NCBI RefSeq assembly: GCF_025567625.1
Contig: NZ_JAOQJC010000001.1
Span: forward strand, 1-64,000
Source of the DNA: Paenibacillus sp. J5C2022
GTDB lineage: Bacteria > Bacillota > Bacilli > Paenibacillales > Paenibacillaceae
Length of the DNA stretch: 64,000 nucleotides
Direction of reading: 5' to 3'
Shown: positions 35,221 to 44,697 of the stretch, one piece after another
Position numbering within the stretch: the first letter of the stretch is position 1
How the letters are laid out: each line of letters opens with the position of its first letter
Program-made: the position numbers and the translations under genes
Notes under the pieces: model-generated
Told to the model about the DNA's origin: nothing
What the model saw: the letters and a program-made list of their open reading frames with translations, nothing else
The model's database searches: none

Positions 35221-36499
35221 AGACTATTTGTCACAAGAGGAAATCGACGCATTGCTTCGTCAATCCTCCAATGAGCCTGATGAAGTGCCGGCTCCTGCCA
35301 ACGAAGTGCAGCTTTCGGATTATTTGTCATCGATCGAACAAGATGCGCTGGGTGAAATCGGCAACATTACATTCGGTAGTGCGGCGACCGCATTGTCCAC
35401 CTTGCTGGGCAAGAAGGTCGACATTACGACACCTCAAGTTTCGCTGATTCGCAGGGAGGAGCTGGGAGATGTCTTTCCCAAGCCTCATGTAGCTGTAACT
35501 GTACAATATGTGGACGGGTTCGAAGGCATCAATTCTCTGGTCATTCGCACGAAGGATGCGCAAGTTATTGCGGACTTGATGCTGGGCGGCGAAGGCGATA
35601 TTACCGTTGAGGAATTGAACGAGATACATATTAGCGCCGTTCAGGAAGCCATGAACCAGATGATGGGCTCCTCGGCAACATCGATGTCGACGATATTCAA
35701 CCGGTTTGTCAACATTTCTCCGCCGGGCATCAACATACTGGATGTCAGCAGCGGAGACGGTGTGAATGATTTGCCGCCGGTGGATGTCTTCATTAAAGTA
35801 TCGTTCCATCTGACGATCGGCGATTTGATCGATTCTACGATTATGCAGTTGCTTCCGGTCTCGTTCGCCAAGCAGATGGTCGCTACGCTGATGGGCGAGG
35901 ATACATCCGATGCGCTGCCTGCGTCCCAAGATGTTGTACAAGAGCAGGCGCCAGCACAACCCGCTCCACAGCAGGTTGCGCCGCCGCAGTCCCAGTCTGC
36001 TCCGCCGCAACCTGCTGCCGAACAGCAAGCCTATATGCAGCAAGCTGCAGCCGAACAGGCAGCCGCAGCATCAATGAACGTGCCGCCATCGATGCCGATG
36101 GGACAGATGCCGCCTCAGCATTACGATATGTCGATGCTCAATTCCGCTGCAGGCGGGCCGCAAGGAATGAATCGAAATGTGAATGTGCAGCCTGTACAAT
36201 TCGCGAATTTCAATTCTTCGTCATACGCGCAAGGAGACGGGACAAATCTGAATTTATTGCTCGACATCCCGCTCAAAGTCACTGTAGAATTAGGAAGGAC
36301 CCAGAAGCAGATCAAAGATATTCTGGAACTGTCGCAAGGCTCGATCATCGAATTGGACAAGCTGGCCGGCGAACCGGTGGATATTCTGGTTAACAGCAAG
36401 CTGATTGCCAAGGGCGAGGTTGTCGTCATCGATGAGAACTTTGGCGTGCGCGTAACAGATATCGTCAGCCAATGGGACCGAATTCAAAAATTACAATAA
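35210..36499 (+). CDS. fliY: Flagellar motor switch phosphatase FliY
   Basis: A 429-aa protein combining an N-terminal CheY-binding peptide (LSQEEIDALLRQ), a CheC-type phosphatase core (ALGEIGNITFGSAATALSTLLG and VQEAMNQMMGSSATSMSTIF), a long Pro/Gln/Ala-rich linker (about 245-320), and a C-terminal FliN domain (LLDIPLKVTVELGRTQKQIKDILELSQG). In Bacillus FliY dephosphorylates CheY-P at the switch. The linker is longer and more repetitive than I expect. cheY follows 20 bases after its stop. Confidence 0.97.
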   Translation: MTSKDYLSQEEIDALLRQSSNEPDEVPAPANEVQLSDYLSSIEQDALGEIGNITFGSAATALSTLLGKKVDITTPQVSLIRREELGDVFPKPHVAVTVQYVDGFEGINSLVIRTKDAQVIADLMLGGEGDITVEELNEIHISAVQEAMNQMMGSSATSMSTIFNRFVNISPPGINILDVSSGDGVNDLPPVDVFIKVSFHLTIGDLIDSTIMQLLPVSFAKQMVATLMGEDTSDALPASQDVVQEQAPAQPAPQQVAPPQSQSAPPQPAAEQQAYMQQAAAEQAAAASMNVPPSMPMGQMPPQHYDMSMLNSAAGGPQGMNRNVNVQPVQFANFNSSSYAQGDGTNLNLLLDIPLKVTVELGRTQKQIKDILELSQGSIIELDKLAGEPVDILVNSKLIAKGEVVVIDENFGVRVTDIVSQWDRIQKLQ

Positions 36500-36519
36500 C
36501 ACCCTGGGAGGAAATGAAG

Positions 36520-36882
36520 ATGGCAAACCGCATTCTTATCGTAGACGACGCAGCATTTATGCGTATGATGATTCGCGACATTTTAACTAAGAACGGCTAC
36601 GAGGTCGTTGGAGAAGCGCAGGACGGCTCACAAGCGGTTGAAAAATTCAAGGAGCTGAAGCCGGATCTGGTGACGATGGACATCACGATGCCGGAGATGG
36701 ACGGCATTACGGCCTTGAAAGAAATTAAACAACTGGATGCCGGCGCGAAAGTCATTATGTGCTCTGCGATGGGACAGCAGGCTATGGTTATCGATGCGAT
36801 TCAAGCAGGCGCCAAAGACTTTATCGTCAAGCCGTTCCAATCCGATCGCGTTATCGAAGCGATCAAGAAAACGTTGGGATAA
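36520..36882 (+). CDS. cheY: Chemotaxis response regulator CheY
   Basis: A 120-aa single receiver domain. Acidic pocket D9/D10, phospho-acceptor D54 (LVTMDITMPEMDG) and K104 (FIVKPF) are all present. It begins MANRILIVDDAAFMRMMIRDIL, as in B. subtilis. ATG 36520 has GGGAGG at 36505-36510; in-frame upstream starts would overlap the fliY end. Phosphorylated by CheA and acting on FliM/FliY. Its TAA overlaps the fliO ATG. Confidence 0.98.
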   Translation: MANRILIVDDAAFMRMMIRDILTKNGYEVVGEAQDGSQAVEKFKELKPDLVTMDITMPEMDGITALKEIKQLDAGAKVIMCSAMGQQAMVIDAIQAGAKDFIVKPFQSDRVIEAIKKTLG

Positions 36883-37544
36883 TGATGCGCCGCTTTACAT
36901 ATGCCGCGCGTGTCGCAGCCGCATCCTGCGCATTGCTGCCGTTCCTGCCTGTCCGTACATGGGCAGGAGGTTTCGGCGGCGGCACAACCGAGGATGATCA
37001 GCTGAAGCCGATAAGCGAGCCTGGGGAGTTGCTGGGGAGCTTGGTATGGGTTATGGTCAGTCTGGCCATCGTTATTGTGCTTGTCGTATTCGCTATGAAG
37101 TGGCTCTCCAGACGCAACAGAATTTGGGGGGCGAATCGCTCCCTTCGTTCTCTCGGCGGAATATCGCTCGGTCAGAGTCATTCTCTGCAAGTCGTAGAGC
37201 TGGCAGGTCGCGTCTACATCGTAGGTGTGGGAGAAGATGTCACTTTGCTGGACAAGCTGGACGATCCGGAGCAGGCAGCCGCGGTCGTCGCTGCAATGGA
37301 GCAGCAGAGCGAGGGCGGATGGATGTCCGCCGATTGGGGCGACAAGCTGAAGAAGTGGCGTTCGGGAGTGCAAGGGAAGGATGAGCAGCAATCGGCCTTG
37401 GACCATAGGGAGCGGAATGATGCCGACTCCTTCCAGCAGATGCTGCAGAAGAAGCTATTGAAGCAAGCCGACCGCAAGCAGCAGCTCGAGAGCATGCTGC
37501 AAGACAAAACTAGAGATGAACGGTTGATGGATGATGAGAAATAA
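36882..37544 (+). CDS. fliO: Flagellar biosynthesis protein FliO/FliZ
   Basis: A 220-aa membrane protein of the export gate assembly, called FliZ in B. subtilis. A signal peptide (about 1-27, ending RTWA) is followed by an extracytoplasmic segment, a membrane helix (LVWVMVSLAIVIVLVVFAMKWL, about 52-73) and the cytoplasmic domain with GISLGQSHSLQVVELAGRVYIVGVGEDVTLL. The highly charged C-terminal tail is variable. ATG 36882 overlaps the cheY stop; ATG 36885 is an equal alternative. The end overlaps fliP. Confidence 0.9.
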   Translation: MMRRFTYAARVAAASCALLPFLPVRTWAGGFGGGTTEDDQLKPISEPGELLGSLVWVMVSLAIVIVLVVFAMKWLSRRNRIWGANRSLRSLGGISLGQSHSLQVVELAGRVYIVGVGEDVTLLDKLDDPEQAAAVVAAMEQQSEGGWMSADWGDKLKKWRSGVQGKDEQQSALDHRERNDADSFQQMLQKKLLKQADRKQQLESMLQDKTRDERLMDDEK

Positions 37545-38289
37545 GAGGTTGCTGTCTCTTGCTATAGTCGCTCTGTTATGTTTGATGATGCCGAGCGGAG
37601 CATTCGCTACTTCTCTGCCCGACGTTCAAATTAATATCGGCGATAGCAGCGGCGAATCGCCGGGGACTAGCGCATTATCGATTCTTCTGCTGATTACGGT
37701 ATTGAGCATTGCGCCTGCCATTATGGTGCTGATGACCAGCTTTACGCGTATCGTCATTGTACTTGGCTTTGTCAGGACGTCTCTCGGTACGCAGCAGATG
37801 CCTCCGAATCAGGTGTTGATTGGGCTCGCCATGTTTCTGACCTTTTTCATTATGGCGCCTACATTCGGCCAAGTGAACGAAGTGGCATTGCAGCCTTATT
37901 TGAAGGGAGAGATTACACAGACAGAAGCTTTCGAGCAAGCAGCCGTACCGATGAAGAAGTTCATGTTCTCCCATACAAGGGAGAAGGATTTGCTGCTGTT
38001 CATGAACTACACCAAGACGGAGAAGCCGGCATCTTACGAGGACATTCCCTTGACGGTTCTTATTCCGGCTTATGCCATTAGCGAATTGAAGACGGCTTTC
38101 CAGATGGGCTTTATGATATTCATACCGTTCCTTGTCATCGATATGATCGTATCCAGTACGCTCATGGCGATGGGGATGATGATGCTTCCGCCCATTATGA
38201 TCTCGCTGCCGTTCAAGCTGCTGCTGTTCATACTCGTCGATGGGTGGTATCTGATCGTCAAATCCCTGCTGCTAAGCTTTAACACATGA
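37531..38289 (+). CDS. fliP: Flagellar export gate protein FliP
   Basis: A 252-aa core subunit of the FliPQR channel. A cleavable signal peptide (RLLSLAIVALLCLMMPSGAFA) precedes four membrane segments. Conserved motifs are APAIMVLMTSFTRIVIVLGFVR, GTQQMPPNQVLIGLAMFLTFF and VIDMIVSSTLMAMGMMMLPP. The start overlaps fliO by 14 bases. fliQ and fliR follow. Confidence 0.98.
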   Translation: MMRNKRLLSLAIVALLCLMMPSGAFATSLPDVQINIGDSSGESPGTSALSILLLITVLSIAPAIMVLMTSFTRIVIVLGFVRTSLGTQQMPPNQVLIGLAMFLTFFIMAPTFGQVNEVALQPYLKGEITQTEAFEQAAVPMKKFMFSHTREKDLLLFMNYTKTEKPASYEDIPLTVLIPAYAISELKTAFQMGFMIFIPFLVIDMIVSSTLMAMGMMMLPPIMISLPFKLLLFILVDGWYLIVKSLLLSFNT

Positions 38290-38313
38290 GGAACCTGAAG
38301 AGGAGGAAGAGGA

Positions 38314-38583
38314 ATGAGTGCCGACTTCATCATCGGCCTGGCCGGTGAGGCTGTATTTACGGTACTGAAAGCCAGTGCTCCCATGCTAGTGCTTGCTCTG
38401 GTTGTTGGTCTGCTCGTCAGCGTGTTTCAAGCGACAACCCAAATCCAGGAGCAGACGCTTGCGTTCGTTCCGAAAATTGTGGCTGTCTTTATTTCCATCA
38501 TTATATTCGGTCCATGGATACTGAATACGGTTGTCGATTTCACCTACCAATTGCTGAACAATCTTCATAATTACATCGGTTAG
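38314..38583 (+). CDS. fliQ: Flagellar export gate protein FliQ
   Basis: An 89-aa two-helix membrane subunit of the export gate. VLALVVGLLVSVFQATTQIQEQTLAFVPKIVAVF carries the family signature. GAGGAGGAAGAGG precedes ATG 38314. Length is standard. Confidence 0.97.
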   Translation: MSADFIIGLAGEAVFTVLKASAPMLVLALVVGLLVSVFQATTQIQEQTLAFVPKIVAVFISIIIFGPWILNTVVDFTYQLLNNLHNYIG

Positions 38584-38594
38584 GTCGTGGATGA

Positions 38595-39386
38595 ATGAAT
38601 GCAATCGTACAAGGCTTTCCTATTTTTTTGTTAATCTTTTGTCGAATTACAGCGTTTTTCGTCGTTGTTCCCGTGTTCTCCTCCAGAGGAGTGCCCAACG
38701 TATTCAAGATTGGCTTGAGTTTTTTTATCGCACTTATTGTTTTTTTGACCTATGGCTTCGACCAGACAATGGTGCCGAATGCGGAATATGTGCTTGTGCT
38801 GATACGCGAAATACTAATCGGCCTGCTGCTCGGCTTTGTCGTTTACTTGTTTTTTGCTGTTGTCCAGACTGCCGGTGCATTCATGGATCTGCAGATCGGA
38901 TTCGCAATGGCGAATGTGGTCGATCCCCATACCGGAGCTTCCGCTCCGCTCTTGGGTTACTTCAAGTATATGCTGATGTTGCTCGTCTTTCTGATGATGA
39001 ACGGCCACCACTACTTGCTGGCGGGCCTGATGGACAGCTACGAATGGATGCCCTTGTCCAATGAGCTGTTCCAGAGGATGATGAGCGGCAGCATTTCCGA
39101 TTATTTGGTAAGAGTGTTCGGCAATACGTTTCTGCTGGCTGTGCAGGTCGCGGCTCCTCTTGTCGTCGCCATGTTTCTGACGGACGTGGGGCTCGGCTTC
39201 CTGACCAAGACGGCGCCGCAATTCAACGTATTTGTAATCGGCATTCCGCTCAAGATCATTGTAGGCTTGTTTTTGCTCTTCCTGCTAATGCCCGGGATGG
39301 CAATATTGTTCGAGAAGCTGTTTTCAATCCTGTTCCAGTCTCTAGAGCAGCTGATGGGAATTGTACAAGGGCCGCCTGGCGCTTAA
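38595..39386 (+). CDS. fliR: Flagellar export gate protein FliR
   Basis: A 263-aa multi-pass membrane protein of the export gate. It has about five to six membrane segments, with FCRITAFFVVVPVFSSRGVPNVFKIGLSFFIAL near the start, REILIGLLLGFVVYLFF in the middle, and GLGFLTKTAPQFNVFVIGIPLKI near the C-terminus. The start ATG 38595 follows the fliQ stop by 11 bases. An overlapping longer frame in the same stretch is a shadow. Confidence 0.96.
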   Translation: MNAIVQGFPIFLLIFCRITAFFVVVPVFSSRGVPNVFKIGLSFFIALIVFLTYGFDQTMVPNAEYVLVLIREILIGLLLGFVVYLFFAVVQTAGAFMDLQIGFAMANVVDPHTGASAPLLGYFKYMLMLLVFLMMNGHHYLLAGLMDSYEWMPLSNELFQRMMSGSISDYLVRVFGNTFLLAVQVAAPLVVAMFLTDVGLGFLTKTAPQFNVFVIGIPLKIIVGLFLLFLLMPGMAILFEKLFSILFQSLEQLMGIVQGPPGA

Positions 39387-39401
39387 TAGGAGGCTGGTAT
39401 T

Positions 39402-40490
39402 ATGCAAGCATACAGATTTCGGCTGGATCTGCAGCTGTTCAACCAAGAGAAGACGGAGAAGGCTACCCCGAAGAAGAGGCAGGAGTCCAGGAAGAAAGGA
39501 CAAGTTGCCAAGTCTGCTGATTTGCCGGGCGCATTTATTCTTCTGTTCGTATTTGCTTCATTCCTTATGCTAGGAAGTTATTACCGCCAGCATATATACG
39601 GTTTGTTTCACAGCTTGTTCGAAGATTGGCTCCTGCTGCAAGTAACGCCGCAGAATGTCATGGACTTGTTAATGAACGTATTGATGAAGTGCCTGCTCAT
39701 GCTCCTTCCCATATTCGCCATCGTTATGGTTATAGGCGTAGTAGGCAACGTTGTACAATTCGGCTTTCTGTTCACAGGAGAGCCGTTGAAGATGCAGCTG
39801 AAGAAGCTGAATCCGATAGAGGGCTTTAAGCGGATTTTTTCCATGAGGAGCCTTGTCGAGTTTTTGAAGAGCATCTTGAAAGTTTCAATTATCGCTATTT
39901 TGGTCTATATCACGATAATGAACGAATGGGACAACTTGCTGGTGCTCTCCATGCAGCCGATCGAGCGGATATTCTCCTTTGCCGCAGGATTGACCGTGAA
40001 GCTTGGCATATTGATTGGAGCCGTGCTTGCGGTGCTGGCTTACTTCGACTTTATGTATCAGCGATACGAGCATGAGAAGAGTATCAAGATGTCCAAGCAG
40101 GATATTAAGGACGAGTACAAAAAATCCGAAGGCGATCCGCTGATCAAAAGCCGAATTCGCGAGCGGCAGCGGAAGATGGCGCTTCAGCGCATGATGCAGG
40201 AAGTGCCCAAAGCCGATGTCGTCATTACGAACCCGACCCACTTCGCCATTGCGCTAAAGTATGATGCAGAGAAGATGGATGCGCCGACGATTGTAGCGAA
40301 GGGGATGGACCACGTCGCCTTGCGGATAAAGGAAGTAGCCAAGGAGTATGGCATCATAACGATGGAAAACAAGCCGCTGGCCAGAGCGTTGTACGAACGG
40401 GCCGAAATCGGTGATGCGATACCGGGCGATCTGTTCCAGGCTGTGGCTGAAGTGCTGGCATACGTATATAAAATGAAGGGTCGAGTGTAA
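39402..40490 (+). CDS. flhB: Flagellar export switch protein FlhB
   Basis: A 362-aa export gate and switch protein. The N-terminus is KTEKATPKKRQESRKKGQVAKS after LDLQLFNQ; four membrane segments follow (about 35-210). The cytoplasmic domain contains the autocleavage site NPTHFAIALKYD. Cleavage between N and P changes specificity from hook to filament. It ends VAEVLAYVYKMKGRV. The ylqH protein of this window matches the portion after the cleavage site. Confidence 0.97.
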   Translation: MQAYRFRLDLQLFNQEKTEKATPKKRQESRKKGQVAKSADLPGAFILLFVFASFLMLGSYYRQHIYGLFHSLFEDWLLLQVTPQNVMDLLMNVLMKCLLMLLPIFAIVMVIGVVGNVVQFGFLFTGEPLKMQLKKLNPIEGFKRIFSMRSLVEFLKSILKVSIIAILVYITIMNEWDNLLVLSMQPIERIFSFAAGLTVKLGILIGAVLAVLAYFDFMYQRYEHEKSIKMSKQDIKDEYKKSEGDPLIKSRIRERQRKMALQRMMQEVPKADVVITNPTHFAIALKYDAEKMDAPTIVAKGMDHVALRIKEVAKEYGIITMENKPLARALYERAEIGDAIPGDLFQAVAEVLAYVYKMKGRV

Positions 40491-40522
40491 GTCTACATCA
40501 ACGTGCGGGAGGAGGCACTCTC

Positions 40523-42553
40523 ATGAAAGTAAGGGATTTAATAGTAATCGTCGGAATCATTGGCATCGTACTTATGATGATTATTCCCATCCCGACCCTT
40601 CTCATCGATATTCTTCTTATACTGAATATCTCGCTCGCACTGACGATCCTGTTGGTAGCGATGAATACAAGGGAAGCGCTGGACTTCTCCATATTTCCCG
40701 CCATATTGCTAATCACTACGTTATTCCGGCTGGCGCTCAGCGTATCGACAACCAGAAGCATTCTGAAACATGCAGAGGCTGGCGATGTCATTGACACTTT
40801 CGGGAAATGGGTGGGCGGCGGTGAAGTCATTATCGGATTTATCGTCTTCCTCATTCTCGTTCTCGTGCAGTTCATCGTCATTACGAAAGGCTCGGAGCGG
40901 GTAGCGGAGGTTGCGGCCAGATTCACACTGGATGCGATGCCGGGCAAGCAGATGAGCATAGATGCCGATCTGAATTCGGGGCTGATCAATGAAGCGCAGG
41001 CGAAGGAGCGCCGCTCCAAGATCGAGAGAGAAGCGGACTTCTATGGAGCGATGGACGGCGCCAGCAAATTCGTCAAAGGCGATGCCATTGCGACGATCAT
41101 TATTCTGATCATTAACCTGATCGGTGGATTCATCGTCGGTATGGCCATTCACGGCATGGGCTTCCAGGAAGCGATGGAAAGATTCTCGATTCTGACGATC
41201 GGCGACGGCCTTGTCGCGCAGATCCCTGCATTGCTCATCTCCACCTCAGCAGGTCTGATCGTGACGCGATCAGCGTCGACGGGCAATCTGGCAGAGGACT
41301 TGACGGGGCAGATGCTCAAGTTCCCGAAAATGCTGTACGTTGCAGCTGGCGCGATCGCCATGCTCGGCTTGACGCCGATCGGCATTCTGCGAACATGGCC
41401 ATTCGCGATTCTGTTCGCCGTCGGCGCATGGTTCATGCAGCGCACATTCGAGAAGAAGCAGGAGCAAGAAGAGTTGCTTGTAGAGGAACAGGAGATCGAG
41501 GAAGTGCGCAGTCCGGAAAGTGTCGTCAGCCTGCTGCAGGTCGATCCCATTGAGTTCGAATTCGGCTACGGCTTGATTCCGCTCGCGGACACTTCGCAAG
41601 GCGGAGACTTGCTGGACCGGATCATTATGATCCGCCGGCAATGCGCGCTGGAGCTCGGACTTGTCGTACCGGTCATTCGGATCAGGGACAATATCCAATT
41701 GAAGCCGAACGAATATGTGATCAAGATCAAGGGCAATACGGTTGCGCGCGGCGATCTGCTGCTGAATCATTATCTGGCGATGAGTCCGGGCTTCGAGGAC
41801 GATTCGATCGTAGGCATCGAGACGATGGAGCCCGCATTCGGGCTGCCTGCCATATGGATCGATGAACAGATGAAGGAGAGAGCGGAGCTGTCGGGTTATA
41901 CAGTGGTCGACCCGCCTTCGGTAGTCGCCACACACTTGACGGAGATCGTCAAGCGTCATGCGCATGAACTGATTGGCCGTCAGGAAGCGAAGATGCTGAT
42001 CGAGAATGTGAAGGAATCCTATCCGGCGCTTGTCGAAGAGCTGATCCCTGCCATCTTGACCGTAGGCGATGTGCAGAAGGTGCTGGCGAAGCTGTTGAAG
42101 GAGAAAATTTCCATACGCGATCTGGTTACGATATTCGAAGCGCTGGCCGATCACGGCAGCTACACGAAAGACCCGGACATACTGACGGAATATGTGCGGC
42201 AAGCGCTCTCCCGTCAGATTACCCAGCAATACTCCTCCGAGGGGGATACGCTTAGGGTTATTACAATCGGACCAGCACTGGAGAAGAAGATTGCAGAGTC
42301 GGTTCAGCAGTCGGATCAGGGCAGCTACATCGCATTGGACCCTGTCTCAACCCAGCAGGTGTATCAACGGCTAAGCGATCAGGTGAGCCGGCAGATTCAG
42401 TCGGGCGGGCAGCCTATCGTGCTGACATCGCCGACGATACGCATGTATCTGAGGCAAATCATTGAGAGAACGATGCAGGATGTGCCGGTATTGTCTTACA
42501 GCGAGCTGGAGCCGAGTATTGAAGTACAAAGCGTCGGGGTGGTCAATCTATGA
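40523..42553 (+). CDS. flhA: Flagellar export protein FlhA
   Basis: A 676-aa ring-forming export protein that docks late-substrate chaperones. The N-terminal half has eight predicted membrane segments with the conserved FHIPEP-type loop (SERVAEVAARFTLDAMPGKQMSIDADLNSG). The cytoplasmic half starts near residue 330 (VDPIEFEFGYGLIPLAD). GGAGGAGGC precedes ATG 40523. Its stop overlaps flhF by 4 bases. Confidence 0.98.
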   Translation: MKVRDLIVIVGIIGIVLMMIIPIPTLLIDILLILNISLALTILLVAMNTREALDFSIFPAILLITTLFRLALSVSTTRSILKHAEAGDVIDTFGKWVGGGEVIIGFIVFLILVLVQFIVITKGSERVAEVAARFTLDAMPGKQMSIDADLNSGLINEAQAKERRSKIEREADFYGAMDGASKFVKGDAIATIIILIINLIGGFIVGMAIHGMGFQEAMERFSILTIGDGLVAQIPALLISTSAGLIVTRSASTGNLAEDLTGQMLKFPKMLYVAAGAIAMLGLTPIGILRTWPFAILFAVGAWFMQRTFEKKQEQEELLVEEQEIEEVRSPESVVSLLQVDPIEFEFGYGLIPLADTSQGGDLLDRIIMIRRQCALELGLVVPVIRIRDNIQLKPNEYVIKIKGNTVARGDLLLNHYLAMSPGFEDDSIVGIETMEPAFGLPAIWIDEQMKERAELSGYTVVDPPSVVATHLTEIVKRHAHELIGRQEAKMLIENVKESYPALVEELIPAILTVGDVQKVLAKLLKEKISIRDLVTIFEALADHGSYTKDPDILTEYVRQALSRQITQQYSSEGDTLRVITIGPALEKKIAESVQQSDQGSYIALDPVSTQQVYQRLSDQVSRQIQSGGQPIVLTSPTIRMYLRQIIERTMQDVPVLSYSELEPSIEVQSVGVVNL

Positions 42554-43809
42554 GAATGAAGCGATATATCGTGAATGCACTGCCTGAAGCCGTGGCCATG
42601 ATTCGCACCGATCTTGGCCATGACGCTGTCATATTGGAAACGAAGCAAATTCATGTCGGCGGCTTCATGGGCATGTTCCGCAAAAAAAAGATGGAAGTCA
42701 TTGCGGCAGTCGAAGGAGGCGCCGGGAAGGCGCCTGCCAAGCCGAAGCAGGTTCCCGCTCCGGAAGTGGGGGCCGCTCTGCAGCAATTGCTGCTGCAATC
42801 CTCTAAGGGCACAGCCGCTGCCGTTTCCCCTGCGGCCGCTTCTGAAGCAGAGTCCGCACCGGTTGCTCATAACGTCTCTCGACCGACAGAGTCGTCTCCC
42901 GCGAAGCCGGCTTCGCTCAAGGAAGAGAAGGAGCAATTCATTATTAACGAAATCAGGGAGCTTCGCGACTATATGAAGAAGCTGTCCAAAAGCGGAGCGT
43001 TCGCACAGACATACTCCGAGTCTATAGCTGCTCTGCAGAATCGGCTATTGGAGCAGGAGGTGGAGCAGCGCTGGATAGACGAATTGGCAGAAGCGCTGCA
43101 GCAGGAAGAGCAGTCCCGTGGCGAGATCCTGACTCAGAGGGAAGCTTGGGCGCTAGCTTACGATTGGTTCTCAGCGAAGCTGAAGCCCTTTACGAACGAG
43201 GGAATCCGCGAGGATACGCGCGTTATTCAATTCGTGGGACCGACCGGAGTCGGCAAGACGACATCGATCGCCAAGCTTGCGGCAGAGCAGTCCATCAAGC
43301 ATGGGCGCAAGATCGGATTTATTACTTCGGATACATATCGGATTGCCGCCGTGGAGCAGTTGCGCACTTATGCGAATATATTGGATGCTCCGATGGAAGT
43401 TGTGTTCTCTCCGGCGGATTTAACCAAGGCTTACAAGGCTTTGGAGGATCGTGACCTCATATTGATGGATACGGCGGGACGCAACTACCGCAGCGAGCTG
43501 CATGTGTCGGAAGTGAACAGTCTGCTGCACAGCAGCGAACAGAGCGAGATCATTCTGGTGCTCAGCTTGACGGGCAAGTTCAAGGATATGACGCTTCTGG
43601 CTGACCGATTCAAAAAATACGGCATACGAAAAGCCATTTTTACCAAGTGTGACGAGACAGTTGTATACGGCGCGATATTCAATCTCGTGATGGAATATGA
43701 GTTGCTTCCGACGCATATTGCAAGCGGACAGACTGTTCCGGACGACATCGCGCCTTTCCATAGCAAGAGTTACGTCGAGATGCTGCTGGGAGAGGCTGAC
43801 CATGAATGA
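42550..43809 (+). CDS. flhF: SRP-type GTPase FlhF
   Basis: A 419-aa GTPase that sets the number and position of flagella. The variable N-terminal B domain is Ala/Pro-rich (about 55-120). The NG domain carries G1 [47 protein letters not shown] and TKCDETVVYGAIFN. It overlaps flhA at its start and flhG at its end, so it is translationally linked to its ATPase partner. Confidence 0.97.
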   Translation: MRMKRYIVNALPEAVAMIRTDLGHDAVILETKQIHVGGFMGMFRKKKMEVIAAVEGGAGKAPAKPKQVPAPEVGAALQQLLLQSSKGTAAAVSPAAASEAESAPVAHNVSRPTESSPAKPASLKEEKEQFIINEIRELRDYMKKLSKSGAFAQTYSESIAALQNRLLEQEVEQRWIDELAEALQQEEQSRGEILTQREAWALAYDWFSAKLKPFTNEGIREDTRVIQFVGPTGVGKTTSIAKLAAEQSIKHGRKIGFITSDTYRIAAVEQLRTYANILDAPMEVVFSPADLTKAYKALEDRDLILMDTAGRNYRSELHVSEVNSLLHSSEQSEIILVLSLTGKFKDMTLLADRFKKYGIRKAIFTKCDETVVYGAIFNLVMEYELLPTHIASGQTVPDDIAPFHSKSYVEMLLGEADHE

Positions 43810-44671
43810 TCAGGCTGAAGCACTGCGTCATCTCGTCAGACAACAGGAGAATATTCGCAATCAAAGAACGACGCGAGTGGTCACGATTACCAGCGGCAAG
43901 GGAGGGGTGGGCAAATCCAATTTCAGCTTGAACTTCGCCTTATCCTTGCAGAAGCTCGGCTGCAAGGTGCTAGTCTTCGATGCGGACATCGGCATGGCCA
44001 ACATTGACGTGCTGATGGGCGTCACCTCCAGCTACAACCTGTATCACTTGCTGAAGCAGGATAAAACGATATGGGATATCATTCAGCTTGGCCCGCAAGG
44101 ACTGCACTACATAGCCGGAGGTTCGGGCGTAACCGAATTGCTGCAGCTGTCCGATCGCGAGCTGGAGCGGTTCGGGACGGAAATTGGCAAGCTGCATGGC
44201 GAATACGATGTCATCCTGTTCGATACGGGAGCAGGTCTCTCGAAGGAGACGGTCAAGTTCATCATGTCGGCCCAGCAGACTATCGTCGTAACAACGCCGG
44301 AGCCGACATCCATTACGGACGCATACGCTCTGATCAAGATGGTAAAGGGAATGGAGCCTCAGGTTACCTTCCGATTAATTGTTAACCGGGCTTCCAGCAG
44401 GAGAGAAGGGACGGAGACGGCAGAGAAGATCGAGCTTGTAGCGAGACGATTCCTGCAGTGCGATCTGCCCGCTCTGGGCATCATTCCAGACGATTCATCG
44501 GTATCGAAAGCGGTAAAGCGGCAGAAGCCGTTCACGCTGCTGTATCCCGACTGCGCCGCCTCCGCATCCATTATGAGCATTGCCAAAGCATTTCTAGAAG
44601 TTCCGCAGACCGCGGCTTCCGCCGGCGGCGTCAAAGGATTCCTGCATAAATTATTCAGTCGTTCAAGATAG
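43802..44671 (+). CDS. flhG: MinD-like ATPase FlhG (YlxH)
   Basis: A 289-aa ParA/MinD-type ATPase that stimulates FlhF and limits flagellar number. The deviant Walker A VVTITSGKGGVGKSNFSLNF, VFDADIGMANIDVLMGV and DTGAGLSKETVKFI are present. The N-terminal DQAEALRHLVRQ resembles the FlhF-activating motif. ATG 43802 overlaps the flhF end by 8 bases; a longer in-frame start inside flhF is not needed. Confidence 0.96.
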   Translation: MNDQAEALRHLVRQQENIRNQRTTRVVTITSGKGGVGKSNFSLNFALSLQKLGCKVLVFDADIGMANIDVLMGVTSSYNLYHLLKQDKTIWDIIQLGPQGLHYIAGGSGVTELLQLSDRELERFGTEIGKLHGEYDVILFDTGAGLSKETVKFIMSAQQTIVVTTPEPTSITDAYALIKMVKGMEPQVTFRLIVNRASSRREGTETAEKIELVARRFLQCDLPALGIIPDDSSVSKAVKRQKPFTLLYPDCAASASIMSIAKAFLEVPQTAASAGGVKGFLHKLFSRSR

Positions 44672-44697
44672 TCCTTTGAGAGGAAGGAGGGAGGCTA

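Noticed and set aside
38591-39064. 157-codon plus-strand frame overlapping fliR
   Set aside because: Shifted frame of fliR, which has full FliR motifs and its own start at 38595.
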